Source of the DNA: Lentinus brumalis | Taxonomy: Eukaryota > Basidiomycota > Agaricomycetes > Polyporales > Polyporaceae | Direction: 5' to 3' | DNA: 64,000 nucleotides | Assembly (NCBI GenBank): GCA_001792895.1 | Contig: MARA01000007.1 | Location: forward strand, 1,302,001-1,366,000 | Shown here: positions 25,411 through 37,224 of the stretch, in pieces | Layout: each line of letters begins with the position of its first letter | Position numbering within the stretch: the first letter of the stretch is position 1 | Notes under the pieces: generated by a model | Seen by the model: the letters and a program-made list of their open reading frames with translations, nothing else | What the model was told of the DNA's origin: nothing | Database searches by the model: none | Position numbers and translations under genes: made by a program

Positions 25411-26968
25411 ATGACCATGTCATCGACTACTATTATCCCGTCAGATACCCTGCCTCAGCCCCTGCAGTTCAAGGGCGAGATCATGGACTTCGACCTCGCC
25501 GGCTTGGAGGTGGACCACCGCAAGAGGTGAGTACTGCCTTTGCGCATACTTCCTCCATGCCCCTCGTGCTCACCTTCCCTCGCCACAGGCGGCGGAACCG
25601 CACCACGCAGTCCTGCCTTAATTGCCACACTTCCAAGCGCAAGGTACGCGTGCTGCACGCGTTCGTCATTGCATACCGACGCTGATGCATTTGTCCACAG
25701 TGTGATAGGAAACGGCCATGCCAGCGCTGCATCCAACTCGGCCTGGTATTAGCATTTACCTTTTCGGTCATCGGGTCCAAGCTGACTCGTTCTGGACCCG
25801 GCATAGACGGGCCTCTGTGTGTACGAGGTCGACGACCCCGCGCTGAGGTCGGTTACTATCCGTCGCGCACGCCAGATCGTCACATGCTGAAAGTCAAACG
25901 CGCACACAGGGATGATCCGAATGTCGACGAGAACACCCGTTTGCGGAACAGAATTGCCGAGCTCGAGAGCCTCGTCCGCGAGCTTCGTGGTGAGTAGCAC
26001 TATTTCCGCTTTGCGCGTCCGGCGAGCGCCGCCAACTCAGCGATCCTCCGCGGGCAGGCAAACCCCATCCGAAGTGGGCCGAGCCCAACTTCTGCGACGG
26101 CGACGCGAACGAGAAGTGGCATTCGCGCTCTTCTCGACGTCTTCAGTACCAAAAGCTCGGTCGCGACCGCCACGACGACCCCGCCATGCAGGGAGCCAAC
26201 GGCCGCCTGCCTCCTGCAATCAAGACTGAGCAGTCCTCCGACCCCGCGCAGCACCAGCTCTACCGCTTCACCCCTCTCCGACGAACAACGGAGTCGATGG
26301 CGGCGCCGCGCAGCCGTACAGTCTCTATCGCAACCAGCAGGCGCACCAGCACGGGAACGGGGTCTACTCGCCCACGGACGACTCCTCCTGCTATTCCTCG
26401 CCGTCGTCCGCGTCAGTCATGACGTACAGCGAGGCGCGGCACGGCGCCTCCAACGGCGGCGACCAGTACTACCAGGAGCAGCAATACGTGCAGTCCTGTC
26501 CATGCGTGACCAACCCCGCTGCGGGCAACGCATTGATCGGGCTCACGAATCAGCTCCAGAACACGCTTGCCCTGTTGCGTCAGCTGCCCGAGCACAGCGC
26601 CGCCCGCCACGCCTGCCTGATCATCAGGCGGGTGACGGACCTCAACGATATCATGCAGTGAGTGGCGATCAGCTCGAGCTTGGGGGCTAAAGAACTCACT
26701 GCGTGGTGGCACAAGCAGTGGGAACAGCCCGTACAATGCGAATGGCTCGTCGTCGTACGAGGGGCTCTCGACGCCGACGGAGACGGAGCTGAGCATGTCG
26801 CCCATATCGACGTCGAGCCAATCCAGCCTTGGGCAGAACCAGCTACACCACGAGCAGTGGCCCAGCGCCGCCGCCATGGGGCAGCCCGCGGGGTATGACT
26901 CGTACTTCCCTGTCGCTGCGGCCCAGCCGGACCACGTCGCATTTCATAAGACCTATCATATGAACTAG
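25411..26968 (+). CDS. Zn2Cys6 (GAL4-type) transcription factor
   Basis: Fungal binuclear zinc cluster regulator, presumably nuclear and DNA-binding; target unknown. The cluster reads CLNCHTSKRKCDRKRPCQRC...C, with six cysteines spaced C-x2-C-x6-C-x5-C-x2-C-x6-C, split over three short exons. It is followed by a heptad-like linker (RLRNRIAELESLVRELRG) that should dimerise, then KPHPKWAEPNF, Ser/Gln-rich sequence, a helical block (LIGLTNQLQNTLALLRQLP) and a conserved-looking C-terminus (YFPVAAAQPDHVAFHKTY) ending at 26968. Introns of about 55-65 nt lie after the ATG exon, inside the zinc cluster, after the linker and near 26660-26718. The frame changes once at the C run 26271-26274; one extra C restores FTPSPTNNGVDGGAAQPY. 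No intron explains it. Confidence 0.85.
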
Positions 26969-27265
26969 GTCTTCCTTGCTTTCTGGAACGTATGTATGAC
27001 ACGCTGCGGGACATCCATTGGACTTTCTTGCTTGTCAGCTTGCTATCTGTCTCCGGCCTTCCCGTATACCAGCCACGCGATACATGATAGGCCGTTGTAT
27101 TTATCATATGTAGGACTGGGGCATCGACTTGCCAGATTGTACAGTATATGGCGTTTCGTGTAGCATAGTAGCGTAAAGGTAGTATAATACGGTCCGAATA
27201 CATCTTGGATACTTCTCTGCATTCCCACTCCCCACTTCGCCGCGCTTCGGAGTTCCCAGGACACA

Positions 27266-28437
27266 CTATATGGATTGCGGACCTTCAGGCTCGATCTGGA
27301 ACCGGAAGACGCGATCGTGTCCCGAATCTCGCTTGACGACCGCGCCGCTCTCGTCGAGAGCCCAGATGTCGCGCTCAATGAAAGTCACGCTTCCGTCTCG
27401 ACGGATCAGCAAAACTGTAGACAAGCGAGTGCCGTAATAACACTTCGAGGACGGGGTCGCTTGTTCGGTCACGGGTGGGAACGAGGAAAGTGGGATGGGG
27501 ATAGGCTCCACCTGGATGGTATTTCGCAGCTCAGCCCGGTCGACTGGAGCGTGCTCGCTCTTCCAGCTGATTGTGGGGAGATTGTCAGCACACCAAAACG
27601 CCTCGCGGGTGCAGAAGAAGGAGAGCGCGCCTGAGAAAGAGGGTGTACTCACGTCAAGAGTTCGAAGAGGTGGTCCACGATCTCGGATTCCGCAGCGCGC
27701 TGTGGCAATGTGTCGAGAAGCGAGCGCAGAGCCCGCATGCCATGCTGCACCTTAGGCCATTCATTGGCACCATGGCGGTCGATGCCATTGGACATACCAC
27801 CACAGCGGCGTTCTTCATCAGAAAGCATGCGAGCGACGATCGTGCCGCCCCCGCCAGAGTTCGTGAGGAACGCGCCGTCGAGCGAGACTGGGCGCGGTCC
27901 GAGATCGCCAGTAGAGACCGAAGGCGACAAGACGAGCAAGTTGAATCCAGCATAGGCGCGATCGCGGTTCTCCTCTAGAAACTCGTCGATCTCGGCCTCC
28001 AACATCCGCTTCGGTGCTTTTGGAAGCAGGAACGAGTGGGTGAGGTCTCCGCGGGATGAGTCGTACTTCCGTGGTGGTTCCGTGATGTTCGTCCTGAGAA
28101 GGGATTGAGTACGATAGCACGAGGTGGAATGCGCGGAAGTTGGCGTACAGAAGAGCAACTCGACCAGTCCGACTAACTCCTGCCCAAGTCCCGCCAGCGA
28201 GGAGGTCTCGCCCGGACAGGACACTGCCTCTCTGATCATCCTGAGCAGATATTGGTCCGAATGAGTGCCAGTGAGCAGGCGTTGTCGGCCGATCCAGGTA
28301 CTCGTCGCGATTACTGCAGAGAATCCTGAGTACGTGCAAGGTTAATCAGAATTCCAAACCACAGAAGTATACTTCATCGATCGCACTGCTTACAAAGCAT
28401 ACTCTGGATGGTCCAGAGTCCAAAAGCCAACACACAT
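27266..28437 (-). CDS. TANGO2: TANGO2/NRDE family protein
   Basis: Member of the NRDE (TANGO2) family, linked in animals to Golgi/mitochondrial function and heme handling; the biochemical activity is not settled. Four exons, 28437-28394, 28325-28149, 28093-27653 and 27566-27266, give 320 residues in continuous frame. The start MCVGFWTLDHPEYAL leads into the signature NRDE motif (ILCSNRDEYLDRPT), then SGRDLLAGGTWAGVSRTGRVALLTN, the family's second landmark, and near the end YYGTRLSTVLLIRRDG with SVTFIERD. No transmembrane segment is seen. It is divergent from ARP6, whose start is 770 bases away, so the two share an upstream region. Confidence 0.9.
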
Positions 28438-29207
28438 TGATCGGTGACTCTACGCAGTCAAGGGGTAAAGTGAGTGGATGGATGTGCGGGTGCAGTGCAA
28501 GATGAAGGCCCCTAAACCAGCTGCACACCTAATGACTAGAAGACGACAGAAAGAAGCACTTCGCGTGAACGTGCGGAGTGTGACTGTCCTAGTTCGGATC
28601 TGTTGAGTCGTAAACATGACCGACCAGCGTCGGGTGCAGACGAACGTGAGTTGTTATAGTCAAGAGTGTGGGGGACAACGTACTGGTTGAGGGAGAAGGA
28701 AGGTTCCAGGTGCAGGGCACACTGACAGAGCTCTGACAACTTCGCTGTTGTCCTGGATCCGGCGCGAACTGGCAAGGTGCAGCTGGACCGGCGTACGATG
28801 CACCGCAAGTAGAACTCCGCTGCACCGATGAATTAGATCTCTCATCCTGATAGTACCCAGAGCGTGCCTCAACTGACCTCGGATTGGCTGCACCGCTGCA
28901 AGGATGCAATTATTCGCGTTCGTCGAGCAAGCTAGCAGCTCTGGACTCTGATAGACCAGCCCGCTGTATGGGAGAGAGAGCAAAGATACTCATGCATGTG
29001 CCGGTCTCAGCGCTGCGAGCCAATCACGCGCATACGTGACGGGCGTTCTTGGCCACCCTCAACGCGACTGCTTTCACTCCTCCTCCTCGCGATTGGTGCT
29101 GGGCTTCAACTGTGTTCTTCTAGCAGCCAAGACGATCGTCTCTGCATTGCTCTTTCTCACTTCACTTCTCCGTTGGTGCTGGAGGCCAGCCGGCGGTATA
29201 AACAGAC
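28438..29207. promoter_or_regulatory. Shared divergent upstream region of TANGO2 and ARP6
   Basis: 770 bases between two divergent starts. It must contain both promoters. A TATAAA-like string (29196-29203) lies only a few bases before the ARP6 ATG, too close to be a normal TATA box for that start. No coding frame is supportable here. Confidence 0.45.
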
Positions 29208-31469
29208 ATGCCCGCCACCACCTCCACTATCATTCTAGACAACGGAGCCTCGACCATCAAAGCTGGCGTTCTCGGCGTCCACGACGAACAGCCTCAGTTT
29301 GTCAAACTATCGTACGAGAACGAGCAAAACACGCTGATGGTTCTGCAGGGTTATCGCGAACGCCGTCGTGCGTGCAAAGGGTGATAACGCGACGTACATC
29401 GGCCACGAGGTCGCAAACTGTCGCGACTTCACTTCTCTGCGTTTCCGTCTGCCCTTCGAGAAGGTGGGTGTTGGATCCTTTGACCATCCAGCACTTAGAC
29501 CAACGCGTTACAGCTGTCAGGGCCTTCTCGTTGACTGGGATGCCCAGAAGGCCATATGGGACGGTCTCTTCTCGAACGAAGCGTTGGCGGTCAGTATTCT
29601 CATCTGCGGCAGTGACAGAACGAGCACAGTATGGTCACTGGAAGATTTATGGGTCAAACCATGTTAGAAAACCGTGTGAAGATCCACCGACCTCCCCGAC
29701 GGGGTGAACTCGAGCATGCTAGGTTCGCGACTCAGCACTGGCAGCAGTGATGCGATCTGCTGGACGGATAGCATCGTACGACGACCTTGGACCTCACGTC
29801 GTCACAACTCCGCTACAAAGCTGTGATTCGCCCTTTGTATTTTCCGTTTCGCATCGTCATCAGCCTGCTGATCGACATGTCTGACTCCTAACTCAATCAT
29901 ACTTGTTCAGGTCAATACGGCAGAATCCTCTCTGCTGATCACAGAACCATACTTCAACTTGCCCAACGTACAGGACATCTATGATCAGTTTGTGTTCGAG
30001 GAGTACGAGTTCCGGTCATACTTCCGATGTACTCGTGAGTCCCCTCTTACTCGTTAAGTCTGACTTACGCTGAATCCTTGCTCGTCGGACTGCTTCCTAT
30101 GCAGCGGCATCTTTGATACCTTACGGCCATTTGCTAGCCAAGCCGAATCTGCCAGCGCCCGAGTGTATGCTTGTCATAGACTCAGGATTCAGCTTCACGC
30201 ACGTCGTCCCCATCCTTGGAGGGACTGTCGTCTGGGAAGCTGTGAAACGGTTCGTTGCTTACATCCCTGTCCTGTGACTCGGCGTGCTGACTCAAGCGGA
30301 CTGTCAGCATCGACGTCGGCGGGAAGTTACTAACAAATCATCTCAAGGAGACGGTGTCATATCGCCAGTGGAACATGATGGAAGAAACACATATCATGAA
30401 CGAAGTCAAGGAGACTTGTTGCTTTGTGTCTGAGGACTTCTCGAAAGACCTCGAGACCTGCCGGTGCGTGTCGCAAACGCTGTTCGCCGCATGTGTCGGG
30501 GCGGGAGCCTAACTGAGCACCCCATTTTCCTCGACTCCCCGTTCCTTGCTTCCCGGCATTGCAGTGCGCGCCCGACCAGGAACCCGATAGTTCAGGAGTA
30601 TATATTTCCGGACTACTCCGTCAACAGACCAGGACGGATCCGTACTCCCGGCGAGTCGCTCGGCGAAAGTTACCAAACCCTGACGATGAACAATGAGCGG
30701 TTCACGGTCCCAGAGATACTCTTCCGTCCGAGCGACATCGGCAAATATCACTTCTATCCGAATTGCCACGTCTGAACCCTCGCTCACGGTGATGTAATCT
30801 TTCCAGGTCTCGACCAAGCAGGGCTGAGCGCAACGGTGGCGGCGAGCATAGCGCTGCTGCCGGAGGATCTGCAAGGCATGTTTTGGGCAAACATCGGGTT
30901 GATTGGGGGAACACCGCCATGCCAGGTTTCCGCAATAGACTGTGAGTGGGGTGGAGGGCGACAGCTGCCACATCAGTCCATCCACCCGTCGCCCATGTGT
31001 GCTTCTGTTCTTCACTGACCAGACGCGGACGCGCATTGTGACAGCATGTCTGAGCTGCGGTCTCTCGCGCCCATTGATTGTGAAGTTGCCGTGTATGCGT
31101 CTGACGAGTAAGTCTCTGATGTCCACTCGATCCATGGACCGCCGCAGCGCGGCATTTGGCAACTCACACCCGTCTCGCAGGCCGATCCTTGAGGCGTACC
31201 GTTCGGCGGTCGCATTTGCCGCGCGGCCGGAGTTTGCCCAGTCCGTGGTGACACGCGAAGAATACCAAGAAATGGGGAGCAGCGCGTGCAGGCGCAAGTT
31301 CAGGGATTGGAAGCCCGTCGAGAAAGAGGGTGCGCGTGGGCGCGAGCCGGCAAAGGGCAGAGGAGCGCGAGGCAGGGCGGAAGAAGACGACGAGAGCCCG
31401 CCGCCTGCGACGAAGAAGTCTGCTCGTGGGAGAGGACGGGGAAGAGGACTTGCGAAGCGGCAGCCGTGA
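29208..31469 (+). CDS. ARP6: Actin-related protein ARP6, SWR1 chromatin-remodelling subunit
   Basis: Nuclear actin-related protein; in yeast Arp6 is part of SWR1, which deposits H2A.Z. The frame opens with [15 protein letters not shown] and continues as [83 protein letters not shown] and [12 protein letters not shown], all ARP6 landmarks. About nine exons. The second splice removes a 321-nt intron (29590-29910), long for this locus. The intron 30741-30806 begins with GC, not GT. At the conserved nucleotide-binding GGN motif the sequence has five Gs (30905-30909) where six are needed, throwing the frame by one; with the extra base [11 protein letters not shown] and SELRSLAP follow correctly. 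The C-terminus carries an unusual RG-rich tail. Confidence 0.92.
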
Positions 31470-32011
31470 GCACTCCGCACCCATACGCAACCGGAGCGGC
31501 TTTTACGACCACAATATTCTTCTTCAATTGGTTCATTGCGCGTTGTTCCAGTCATCACTGACTTTGTCCGTCGTCGGGGACAGGAACGCCAGCGTGCTAT
31601 CGCACAAATTAAGCACACGCCGTGCTCCGTGCCAACATAAGAAGAAGTGCAACTGCCGACAAGAAGCTTACCCGCGGCGTCCGACGTACGTCGCTATATG
31701 GAACCGACGGATTGTACATGTAAACGAAGACACATCTGAAGGTGCAGCATATGGTCCGAGAGATACATTGCCGGTTAGTCCTGCTCCCAAACCAACCCAT
31801 CCTACTGAGTCTTACACTCCGCGCCAAGTCGCGGACCCTGAATCCGAAGAAGGATACACATGGGATTCCGTCTGTCGAGCAAGGTTCTACGAGTTTCCGG
31901 ACTCTGACTGCAGCACATCGATGAGGCTGTAAGAAGCAACGGGGACAGTCAGCAAGGGAAACTTCATGCCACACCGGGCGCGCAAGGGCGCGGCCAAGTG
32001 AACTGTATCAC
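31470..32011. other. Convergent intergenic region with a coding-like frame
   Basis: 542 bases between the stops of two convergent genes. A + strand frame from about 31690 to 31932 has protein-like composition (RDTLPVSPAPKPTHPTESY, EEGYTWDS) but no ATG or clear upstream exon. It may be a 3' UTR coincidence. No call. Confidence 0.3.
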
Positions 32012-32818
32012 TCACTCGTAGAGCTCCGAGACATACTGCATGGGGTCCTCCTTGTGCTCCCCACGGATATCGCGCCAAATGGTCGCGGGGACTGGGTCAC
32101 CGTCTGGCACGCGAAGCTTCACGAGCGCGTTCGTAGCCGGGACTTCGTTGAGCGCACTCATGTCGGCCTTGAAAAGGGTTTCGAGGTCGTTGAATTCGTC
32201 GTCGTCCATCTTGAAGCCGAGCGTAGACTCGACGAGCGTCTCAATCTGGAGGAGTGTGCCGAACGTCGTCCACTGCAAGCGGTCCTTGAGTGGAAACAGG
32301 GGCTTGGTCCTGATAGGCGTGCGTCCTTCTACGCTGAACTCTGGGTCGCTGCACGGTGCGATGGGCACGAAGTGGTCCTCAGCCTCCGGGATCGGTGGCG
32401 GCGTCCGTGCAACGAACAAGACGGAGAGTATCTCGGTGTAGTGTGTGTCGTCATCCGACCTTATCACCCACGAACCCGCCACTAGCCCGAGATACCGGCC
32501 TCCTTTGAAAGTGAGAAGGGCCTGTGCCGCTCTTGAGTTCGGCAGGTAATAGTTGGCGCGTCCGGACAGGTCCAGAGAGAAGGCGATGTAGGACCCTGGC
32601 AAAACGCGCCAGGTGCTCTTGGGGACGCTCTGCGGGGCGTTGGTTGCGGACCACGAGGGCCGGCGCGACTCCGACGTCCGGGGACGGTCGGGTAGAATCA
32701 GAGACCCGCACCAGGATCCTGGAGAGCCCATCTCGAAGTCCGCAGAGGGGCAACCACCGGGGCTGATCGAGCGAGGGTGAGAAAGGTCCAAAGGGGGAGG
32801 AAGCTGGAGGGTCCTCAT
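32012..32818 (-). CDS. Unrecognised 268-residue protein
   Basis: Single-exon frame starting at the ATG 32818 (MRTLQLPPPLDL); the upstream extension of the frame has no ATG. I do not recognise a domain. The N-terminal quarter is Pro/Ser-rich; the middle has WRVLPGSYIAFSLDLSGRA, LLTFKGGRYLGLVAGSW and LSVLFVARTPPP, which look like beta strands of a compact domain; the C-terminal part is acidic (KMDDDEFNDLETLF) and ends DPMQYVSELYE. No membrane segment or signal peptide. Codon usage matches the neighbours, there is no stop for 268 codons, and it sits between two conserved genes, so I take it as real. Confidence 0.6.
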   Translation of the reverse strand: MRTLQLPPPLDLSHPRSISPGGCPSADFEMGSPGSWCGSLILPDRPRTSESRRPSWSATNAPQSVPKSTWRVLPGSYIAFSLDLSGRANYYLPNSRAAQALLTFKGGRYLGLVAGSWVIRSDDDTHYTEILSVLFVARTPPPIPEAEDHFVPIAPCSDPEFSVEGRTPIRTKPLFPLKDRLQWTTFGTLLQIETLVESTLGFKMDDDEFNDLETLFKADMSALNEVPATNALVKLRVPDGDPVPATIWRDIRGEHKEDPMQYVSELYE

Positions 32819-33139
32819 GTTGTGCTGGAGGGTGGTGGTTCTGAGAGATGGCGAGCAGGAAGGAGAGAGCAACGAGCAGATCGAGAAGCGAAGTAGACCA
32901 GCATAGACTCTTTATACCTGCTCGGGTACACGTATGCCCATTGTTCGCTACATTGAAAGCGTCGGGCGCCACCGCCGTGGCCTTCGCCACACCGACAATG
33001 GCATTGAGGGCGGATCTCCGCTAGCGAGCCTTGAAGGGTGACGTCCTGCATATTGAGAGCGCACTAGCCATACAATAGAGATGCGAGAAAGGATAGAGAT
33101 ACACGTATCGTATAGAACCGTCCAAAGCACAAAACCACT
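32819..33139. other. Short intergenic region
   Basis: 321 bases between the start of the preceding minus-strand gene and the KIN17 stop. It should contain the promoter of the former and the 3' end of the latter. Nothing else seen. Confidence 0.4.
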
Positions 33140-34649
33140 CTACACCGCCGCCTGCCTCTCCATGCGCCGTCGTTTCCGTTCCTGCTCCTCAAAGATCAGG
33201 CGTTCCGCCGCGGACATCGGCGCCTCTCTCTTCTTGCCATTGGTCTTCTCGGACTCTGTCGAAGTAGAGGCCGACGAAGAGGCTGCTGCTGCTTGTTTGA
33301 AGACGTTCGGTCGCTTCAGCGGATTGGAAGCTTTCAGGGGGTTGGCGACAGGTTTCAAAGCGTTGAGCTTGATGCCAGATGAAGCGGCGGCGGAGGAAGC
33401 AGCAGGTTTGGCGGAGAACGATAGCACGACCTTCTCACTGCTCTCATCCCGCTTCAAGCCTAGCTCTTCTGCCGGAGGAGAGTCTTCGGGCTTGGATCCC
33501 GACGGGCCGGCTTCTGCAGCGGCACGCTCGATCTGCTCCTCGATGAGCATCCGTTCGCGCTGTTCATCCGACATCGACATCCGCTCCTTCTTCATCGAGG
33601 CTTCCTGAGAGAAAAATGGTTTGAGTAAATCACGTCTCGGAGAAGTGAGATGATAAGCCAGCCGGGAGGCGCCATTGCAGCACGCCAACCCTGAGCAGGT
33701 AACCGCTATACCACACCGGAGCCGGCCTCTATTGTGCACTGTCTGAATACCCGAGTGTGCCTTACGAATACCGCTGCTATAGCATCGGGTTCCATGCTAG
33801 GGGCAGGCCCCAACTCGCCTCATCCCTAAAGGTATGGACGAATCGCAGCCACAGGGCCCATAGACCGCGGCGGTGATGTATGTTCCTCCATGGCGAACTT
33901 CTCGTAGGCCACTGAAGTAGCCGAACATGGAGACGGCCGATAGTCCGGTGGCACTATGAATGATACGTCTGCATACGGACGAGTATCTGGAGGCCTATTG
34001 GCCAATACAACGACCGCGCGGTGCACCAGCCACTGACGACCCGTTGAGGTATCGTAAAATAGCCTGGAGGATCATATGCCCACTGCCATTGAGGGGACAA
34101 GATACCGTGGGACACAGCCGAGAATTGGTGACTGTGCTCACCTGCTTCGCGAGAGCCTGGGGGCTGTTATCAATCCATGCGATGAACCATCCCTTCTCCG
34201 TCTCATCCACCCGTGCGATACCCATCCTTCCCAGATGTTTCACGAACTCCGTCAAGGTAACCCAGCGTGTAGCGTTCATGTGGAGATGATTCCGGTCCTG
34301 AATGTACTCCTGGTAGACATTGTTCGCCTTCACACGCTTGGTACCAAAGCGACGAGATAGGAGCGTGACGAAGTCGTGCTGGAACTGGGACGAGAAATCG
34401 GCAATGTGCTTCCCAGCGCTCTCACCGACGACGAGCATCTGACGGAGGTGGGACTCGGACTGAGTGTGACACTTGAATCCATTCTCGTCTCGGCATTGCT
34501 TCTGGCAAATCTGACAGTACCAGCGTAGCCGTTGAAGACCCTTCGCCTTCATCTTGTTGGCAAGGTACTTCGGCGTACCGACTACGAGGATTCCGGTCAG
34601 GGTGTGTGATTCATAAGTCAAAACAGCACGTACCTTCTGCGCGAGGCAT
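33140..34649 (-). CDS. KIN17: KIN17/Rts2 DNA- and RNA-binding protein
   Basis: Conserved nuclear protein linked to DNA replication, repair and splicing. Three exons, 34649-34634, 34581-34142 and 33604-33140, give 306 residues. The start MPRAEVGTPKYLANKMKAKG and the zinc finger WYCQICQKQCRDENGFKCH...SESH (C-x2-C...H-x5-H) are diagnostic, followed by the winged-helix region RRFGTKRVKANNVYQEYI, HMNATRWVTLTEFVKHLG and VDETEKGWFIAWID. The last exon begins EASMKKERMSMSDEQRERM, matching the family's basic coiled stretch, and ends in ERKRRRMERQ. The 537-nt second intron (33605-34141) is about ten times the local norm. The C-terminal KOW domain of animal KIN17 is absent, as in other fungi. It is divergent from ASK1. 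Confidence 0.93.
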
Positions 34650-34956
34650 CTTGAGCAAAAGAAAACGGTTTCAAGGAGATGGATGAGGTAGCAAAGGTAT
34701 CAAGGAAGAGGCCAGTACTAGTGGCGGTCGTTCACGGATGGCGGAGAGGATGAGACAAGGTGAAGCTGACCAAAGAGGCGCTTTCGATTCAGGCCTTACC
34801 GTGAGAACTTACTCTTCCTTATCTCATTCTAACAACAGTTCACACTCCGAAAGCATCCTACACAATGTCGGTTATTTCGTCGTCCACGCGAGACGCGACG
34901 CGTTCGACGCGTCTTGTCGCGTTACCTCCAGGTTACCTCCTCCACTACTCCCGCCT
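34650..34956. promoter_or_regulatory. Bidirectional promoter region of KIN17 and ASK1
   Basis: 307 bases between two divergent starts, so both promoters must lie here or overlap the 5' ends. No canonical TATA box was found. Not coding. Confidence 0.5.
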
Positions 34957-37224
34957 ATGGCTCCCGACCTCAAACCCATCGACCCAAAAGTACCTCGATG
35001 GGAACCCTCAGCCGACCCCAACGACATTGTCGTACCAGGCCTTGACACCACTGCCCCGCCATACGACCAGATTGAGCAGATCGAGCAACTCATTACGATC
35101 AAGCTGCAGGTCCTTCCTCCTTCATGTACAATGTAGTCTGGGCCGCTGATCCATTGATAAAGAACATAGACGCGAACTTCTCCAAGATCCAGCATGTGAT
35201 GGCAAACAGAATCCTCCCTGCTGTCAAGAAATACGCGGTTGGGACGCAGCCAGTGCGGGAGGCAGCTAGGGTGCGTATCTGCTATATATTTCTATCACTT
35301 TTGAAGGGCGCAGCGTCAATGCGATTGCCCTGCGCATGCGGAGGTGTGTGATTGACCACTGGGTCTACAGTTCTGGACCACATTCTACGAACAAGCGGCT
35401 CAGATCCGCATACCCACCTACGACGACTACGGTGCCAGTCATGACCAAGACGATGAAACAGAGACGACACAGAATGAGTCGGAAGCTGCCCCTGCTGAAT
35501 CTCGTGGCCACTCAGATTCCGAGTCGGAGGGACTTGGGACCCCTCACGCCCATCACGCCTTCAATCCCGATGAGACATCTTCCGATGTGTCATTCGCGCC
35601 AGCGCAGGGAGCCACCTCTACCCCTGCGAAGTCGCGCATACGATCGTCAGACCCACATGACAGCTTCACCAGCCAGGCATCCGACCCCATGCCTTCCTGG
35701 AACTCGTCTCTCGAGTCGCCCCTCCTGCAGCTCAACCGCGAGATCCAGAGTCTTGCCGCACATCAATCCATCGTTTCATCCACTTCGGCCCTTCATGATA
35801 TTTCTGATGCGTCGGACGACGTGACTCAGCGAGCCATTCCTCCACAAGCTTTGGCGAACGAGCCCTCGATTTTGCGGTCATCCGAGAAGGGCCAGGCTCG
35901 CGAAGGCTCGAAACCCCTCTTGCAGAACGTCCTCCGTCGTAACGCGAACACGTCCACAGCGACAGCGAGCACTAGCCGTACGACGTCTCCGTTGAAGCTC
36001 AAACCCAAGACGCCCGTCTTGAAGTCGCTCAATCCATACCTACCCCCGGACAGTAACCCGTCCGACTGGAAGGGTGTCGTTGATCTCAAAGATCCTTCTG
36101 TCTCCAGTCCTCAGAAATCCGTTCCAAACACTGCTATCAAGCTCGCTGCGTTCAAGCCCTCGGCTGCCATCGGAATTGCGCGAGCGAGAACAAAGACCCC
36201 GCCCCCGAGGGATGACGACTCCTTTGACGAGAACTTCGGCATGTCGCCGCCGGTGATGACCGACTTCGCGCGGCTTCCGAAGCTCGGTCGGACACCGAAG
36301 AAGGAAGCAGCGGAGCGCATCATGCAGAGCCTGGTGGACGTCGAGAAGCGAGGCGTATTTGGGCCCATCGGTGCTGCTCAACGCGCTGCTGGCCCTGGCA
36401 AGGCGAAGGCTCCTGCTACAGGTAATGGGACGGAGAGCAGCATGAGCTCGATGCCGACTCCGCCGTCCATGACACGGTACGCACGGCCGTCGTACGCCCC
36501 TGGTGTCCCTTCAGAAACCAGCGGGAGTGTCGTGGATGCCAGCCTGGACAGCCTCATGCGACGCGTGGGTCTGAACGTTTCGAATTACAACACCAGCAGG
36601 CAACTCCCACCTGCCCCGGAGCCGCCGCGGCCACCTGTGTTCTCCAGCCTCTCTTCCGCCTCGTCCATGGGTTCTCTCCACAGCGCCGGATCTTCGGTAC
36701 GCGTGTTCCAGCCTCCGCCCCCGCCGCCTCCCCCGCAGCCCGAGCCGGTGCAGACACCGCAGCCACCTCAGTACGACTTCTACCAGGATGAGGTCATCGG
36801 ACAGGGTTCTGGTGCCGACGATTCAATGGATTCGATGGACTCGATGGACTTCGACGATCCGGACGCCGCAGATGCCCCGCCGTTTGTGTTCGAGTCGCAG
36901 GATGACTCCTTTGATGATTCGTTCGACTCGTCTCTTGGGGACGACGACGGCACGGGCACAGGCGGGGTTCCGTTCATCATCGCTACCGATGACGGGGATG
37001 CATTCGACGATGACTCGTTCGACGACCCGGCGTACGCGGAGCCCGAGGAGGAGACTGTCTTTGGTGTACCGCCTGCGCAGAGATTGCGGCAGCAGACGCA
37101 AGGAGGAGGGCTGCGGATGTTGGGCCAGGATCTGTTGCAGGACACGATTGGGATCGGAGCGCAGATGGCTATGGCAGGCCGGGTGGAGGAGAGTCCGACA
37201 CCATGGAACAATGGGAGGGAGTGA
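34957..37224 (+). CDS. ASK1: ASK1, DASH/DAM1 kinetochore complex subunit
   Basis: Subunit of the fungal DASH complex, which couples kinetochores to microtubule plus ends. Three exons, 34957-35109, 35163-35270 and 35371-37224, give 704 residues in frame. The family signature is in the first 100 residues: IVVPGLDTTAPPYDQIEQIE, TIKLQNIDANFSKIQ, VMANRILPAVKKYAVGTQPV and FWTTFYEQAAQIRIP. The remainder is a long disordered tail with SP/TP sites (for example KTPPPRDDDSF), which in yeast Ask1 are Cdk targets, a proline run (about residues 530-545) and a repeated MDSMDSMDFDD acidic block. ASK1 is absent from animals, so it also marks the organism as fungal. Divergent from KIN17 and followed on the same strand by DSC3. 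Confidence 0.9.

Noticed and set aside
29196..29203. TATA box for ARP6.
   Set aside because: It lies only a few bases before the ATG, leaving no room for a transcription start and leader.
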